Below are positions 63,902 through 64,000 of a stretch of DNA of 64,000 nucleotides, piece by piece. The translations under genes and the position numbers were made by a program. This DNA comes from Hyphomicrobiales bacterium (lineage in GTDB: Bacteria; Pseudomonadota; Alphaproteobacteria; Rhizobiales; Rhizobiaceae). Numbering within the stretch: position 1 is the stretch's first letter; every line of letters begins with the position of its first letter. Below the pieces are notes generated by a model. It did no database searches. It was not told the DNA's origin and saw only the letters and a list, made by a program, of their open reading frames with translations. The DNA lies in the NCBI GenBank assembly GCA_900469615.1, contig UBYA01000018.1, forward strand, positions 1-64,000, written 5' to 3'.

Positions 63902-64000
63902 GATTTCGCTTACGCTTTCATTGACGATTCCATCAGCGGAGGCTTGGTCCAGGACGCTGGCGGCAATTAAGTCAGTTACCAGGCATTGGCCGCACCGCTG
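63881..64000 (-). CDS. possible C-terminus of a minus-strand gene, cut by the window edge
   Basis: The minus strand is open from the window edge to a TAG at 63881-63883. It would encode 39 residues with a protein-like composition (LVTDLIAASVLDQASADGIV, then NESVSEILERLGA). It would converge with and overlap the last 21 bases of the LacI gene. No family can be assigned from so little sequence. Confidence 0.3.
   Translation of the reverse strand, partial: QRCGQCLVTDLIAASVLDQASADGIVNESVSEILERLGA

Overview
The window looks like accessory replicon DNA from a Rhizobiales alphaproteobacterium, most likely a Rhizobiaceae megaplasmid or chromid. The evidence is high G+C coding sequence, a very high density of ABC importers each paired with a local regulator, rhizobial-style gene families, and a short palindromic intergenic repeat of rhizobial type. 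I see no rRNA, tRNA, CRISPR array, phage gene or insertion sequence.

Region 1 (1-15058) is iron-siderophore uptake. A FecI-type sigma factor, a FecR-type regulator and a TonB receptor with an N-terminal signalling domain are followed by a FhuD-like binding protein and a fused FhuB permease. A second set has a single permease with its ATPase on the + strand, and converging on it an operon for a TonB receptor, a binding protein and a cytoplasmic siderophore esterase. That operon is divergent from a PchR-like AraC regulator.

Region 2 (15059-27347) is one long + strand catabolic operon: IclR regulator, a 578-residue protein I cannot identify, a DUF3726-like protein, an M19 dipeptidase homologue lacking canonical metal ligands, a polyamine-type ABC importer, a class III aminotransferase, an aldehyde dehydrogenase and two tandem Rid proteins. 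This is the best candidate for an undescribed pathway.

Region 3 (27348-40200) is a peptide or acyl-amide scavenging locus. It has two paralogous binding proteins at its ends, DppB/DppC/DppDF-type transport proteins, a D-aminopeptidase-type serine hydrolase, a SelA-like PLP enzyme, a COG3964-type amidohydrolase, a Rid protein and an IclR regulator. The two binding-protein promoters share an operator-like motif.

Region 4 (40679-46747) is a ribitol-type operon: AraC regulator, RbsB/RbsA/RbsC-like importer, ribitol 2-dehydrogenase and a second SDR. Region 5 (47097-56054) has a polar amino acid importer, an EamA exporter, a DAO-family FAD oxidase, ProC, a VOC protein, a GntR/FCD regulator and a gamma-glutamylcyclotransferase-like protein. 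AT-rich palindromes sit in two of its promoters.

Region 6 (56059-63901) begins with decayed genes (RpiR regulator, Gfo/Idh/MocA dehydrogenase). It continues with a sugar ABC importer divergent from an intact Gfo/Idh/MocA dehydrogenase, a sugar-phosphate isomerase/epimerase-like protein and a LacI regulator. Near-identical LacI-type operators fill the -35/-10 spacers of both divergent promoters. The right edge may hold the C-terminus of a minus-strand gene.
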